Assembly (NCBI GenBank): GCA_002297665.1
Contig: DBMS01000046.1
Location: 1 to 6,947, forward strand
Direction: 5' to 3'
Length of the DNA: 6,947 bases
DNA from: Holophagaceae bacterium UBA692
GTDB lineage: Bacteria > Acidobacteriota > Holophagae > Holophagales > Holophagaceae
Part shown: positions 5,787-6,947 of the stretch, one piece after another
Layout: the number at the start of each line of letters is the position of its first letter
Position numbering within the stretch: position 1 is the first letter of the stretch
The notes under the pieces: generated by a model
Database searches by the model: none
The model's input: only the letters and a program-made list of their open reading frames with translations
What the model was told of the DNA's origin: nothing
Position numbers and translations under genes: made by a program

Positions 5787-6716
5787 ATGGTCTTTCTCCG
5801 GCTCCTGGGCCTGCTGGCGCGCGACGTGGTCAACGACCTGTTCCGCCACCGGGGCCAGCACTTCCTGGCCGTGCTCACCCTGGCCTCGGGCCTCCTCCTG
5901 GCCGGCGGCGGCCTCCTGGTGGTGCAGGGCCTGGACCGCTGGGTCTCGCGCATGGAGGGCCTGGCCCGCATCACCGTCTTCGCCAACGAGGGCGGCGGCC
6001 TGGACCAGGCCGAAAGCCAGCTCCGGCTTGACCCACGCTTCGCCTCCGTGCGGCGCATCTCCTCCCAGGAGACCACCCGGCGCTTCCTGGAAACCACCCG
6101 CGACGCCGGCCTGATGCTCAAGAGCCTGGGCGAGCCCATTCCCGAGACCCTGGAGCTGAGCCTGCGCCAGGACCTGCTGGCGGCCCGGAGGGCCATCGAG
6201 GTGGGCGAGAGCCTGCGCGCCCTGCCCGGGGTGGGCGACGTGGTGGTGGACCAGGAGCGACTGGAGGGCCTCCAGAAGACGGCCCGCCTCGTTCGCTCCG
6301 CCCTGAGTTCCTTCGGCGTCCTCCTGCTGGTGGCCGCGGGGTTCGCCACCGGCAACGTCATCCGCATGTGCGTCATGACCCGCGAGGAGGAGATCACCAT
6401 CATGCGCCTCGTGGGCGCCACCGAAGGGTTCATCCGCACGCCCCTCCTGGTGGAGGGCGGCGTGCTGGGCCTCCTGGCCAGCATGGTGGCCGTCCTGGGC
6501 CTGCTGGGCCTCTGGTGGCCCGTGGCCCACGGCGTGGGCCGCCTGTCGCCGCTGCTGGTGGAGCTGGCCAGGCTCGGGTTCTTCTCCCCCGGCAACGTCG
6601 CCCTGATGGGGCTGATCGGGACCGCCACCGGCGCCCTGGGCGCCCTGTGGGGTTTCTGGAGCACGCAGCGGGCGATGCGCAAGTCCGAGGCCCTGATGGA
6701 GCAGCGGGGGGCCTAG
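5787..6716 (+). CDS. ftsX: FtsX-family ABC transporter permease-like protein
   Basis: A 309-aa membrane protein with FtsX topology. Residues 1-25 are a cytoplasmic amphipathic start, TM1 is about 26-46, a soluble extracytoplasmic domain covers 48-168, TM2 is about 171-192, TM3 about 218-246 and TM4 about 268-292. The conserved cytoplasmic loop T-R-E-E-E-I-T-I-M-R-L-V-G-A-T (197-211) is the FtsX hallmark that contacts the FtsE ATPase. FtsEX couples ATP hydrolysis to activation of cell-wall hydrolases at the septum. Here ftsE is not adjacent: a lipoprotein gene sits 1 nt upstream. The ATG has GGGAG at 5774-5778, inside the lipoprotein gene, 8 nt upstream, so translation is probably coupled. The C-terminus is basic and polar. 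It could be the true cell-division FtsX or a related MacB/FtsX-type permease; its 309-aa size and four helices favour FtsX. The TAG stop overlaps that of the opposite gene. Confidence 0.87.
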   Translation: MVFLRLLGLLARDVVNDLFRHRGQHFLAVLTLASGLLLAGGGLLVVQGLDRWVSRMEGLARITVFANEGGGLDQAESQLRLDPRFASVRRISSQETTRRFLETTRDAGLMLKSLGEPIPETLELSLRQDLLAARRAIEVGESLRALPGVGDVVVDQERLEGLQKTARLVRSALSSFGVLLLVAAGFATGNVIRMCVMTREEEITIMRLVGATEGFIRTPLLVEGGVLGLLASMVAVLGLLGLWWPVAHGVGRLSPLLVELARLGFFSPGNVALMGLIGTATGALGALWGFWSTQRAMRKSEALMEQRGA

Positions 6717-6947
6717 GCCCCCCGCAGCAGGCCCTCGGCCGCCGCCAGGGCCGCGGGCGTGCCGTTCAGGGCGATCCGGTCCCCGGCCTGGAGCTTGATG
6801 TCTGGCGAGGCCGGCAGCCACTGGCCGGCGCGCTCGATGGCGACCAGGGCGGGGCTGTGGGCCCGTTCCAGGGCCAGTTCCAGGTCGCCCAGGGGCCGGC
6901 CCGCGAAAGGGCACCCGGCGGCGAGGGGCAGCGCGGCCAGGGTCCGG
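6713..6947 (-). CDS. C-terminal RCK_C (TrkA-C) domain of a truncated transport or channel protein
   Basis: The minus strand is open from the window edge to a TAG at 6715-6713, giving 77 residues that end in L-L-R-G-A. The fragment fits the RCK_C/TrkA-C fold: a G-R-P-L-G-D-L-E-L segment, a middle P-A-L-V-A-I-E-R-A-G-Q-W-L-P-A-S-P-D motif, and the closing L-Q-A-G-D-R-I-A-L-N-G. These domains sense ions or ligands at the end of K+ uptake proteins (TrkA), Kef/CPA2-type antiporters, K+ channels and some sulfate/dicarboxylate permeases. The N-terminal part, and therefore the transport class, is beyond the window. It is an ordinary gene end with no sign of damage, convergent with ftsX and sharing its stop tetranucleotide. 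Confidence 0.8.
   Translation of the reverse strand, partial: RTLAALPLAAGCPFAGRPLGDLELALERAHSPALVAIERAGQWLPASPDIKLQAGDRIALNGTPAALAAAEGLLRGA

Noticed and set aside
4573..6114. A 513-residue plus-strand frame across the lipoprotein and ftsX genes
   Set aside because: It is rich in Arg, Pro, Gly and His, runs through two genes in another frame and has no recognisable domain.
4094..6682. An 862-residue open frame on the minus strand
   Set aside because: It lies opposite the DUF4388, lipoprotein and ftsX genes, is very rich in Arg, Ser, Pro and Ala, and shows no domain. Long antisense frames are expected in such GC-rich genes; the plus-strand genes have clear domains and ribosome sites.

Overview
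The window is GC-rich DNA, densely coded on both strands, with third codon positions almost always G or C. It carries a lipopolysaccharide-core (Kdo transferase) gene, a predicted lipoprotein and DUF4388-type regulators, so the source is a Gram-negative bacterium. The gene content and codon use would fit Acidobacteriota (Holophaga/Geothrix-like) or a deltaproteobacterial lineage. That placement is inference; no rRNA or taxonomic marker is present. No mobile element, CRISPR array, tRNA or rRNA was seen, and the longest gene-free stretch is about 150 bases.

Left part (1-1461, plus strand): the 3' end of a Kdo transferase gene (waaA/kdtA) is followed 30 nt later by a receiver domain fused to an RsbW/SpoIIE-type ATPase (HATPase_c). 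This second protein looks like a signalling switch that would control a partner by protein-protein phosphorylation or binding rather than by binding DNA. A strong hairpin at 1453-1482 separates it from the next, convergent transcription unit.

Middle part (1490-3420, minus strand): a three-gene unit reads ribB-ribA fusion, then a single-domain cyclic-nucleotide-binding protein, then thioredoxin. The fusion has an intact DHBP synthase half and a degenerate GTP cyclohydrolase II half (RibBX-like). The cyclic-nucleotide gene starts with TTG overlapping the ribBX stop codon, so the two are probably translationally coupled. The unit starts at a 152-bp divergent intergenic region with a plausible -10 box and a GC palindrome.

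Right part (3573-6716, plus strand): a second three-gene unit encodes a DUF4388 (PATAN) regulator with a Pro/Ala linker, a lipoprotein with a predicted beta-propeller-like repeat pattern, and an FtsX-family membrane protein. Spacings of 17 and 1 nt indicate one operon. No FtsE ATPase is next to FtsX. The FtsX gene runs tail-to-tail into the 3' end of a minus-strand gene whose product ends in an RCK_C (TrkA-C) domain; both stops share one CTAG tetranucleotide.

Most of the window is ordinary core metabolism and signalling. The points most worth a second look are the degenerate RibA half, the receiver-HATPase fusion without a phosphatase domain, and the FtsX gene that follows a lipoprotein gene instead of ftsE.
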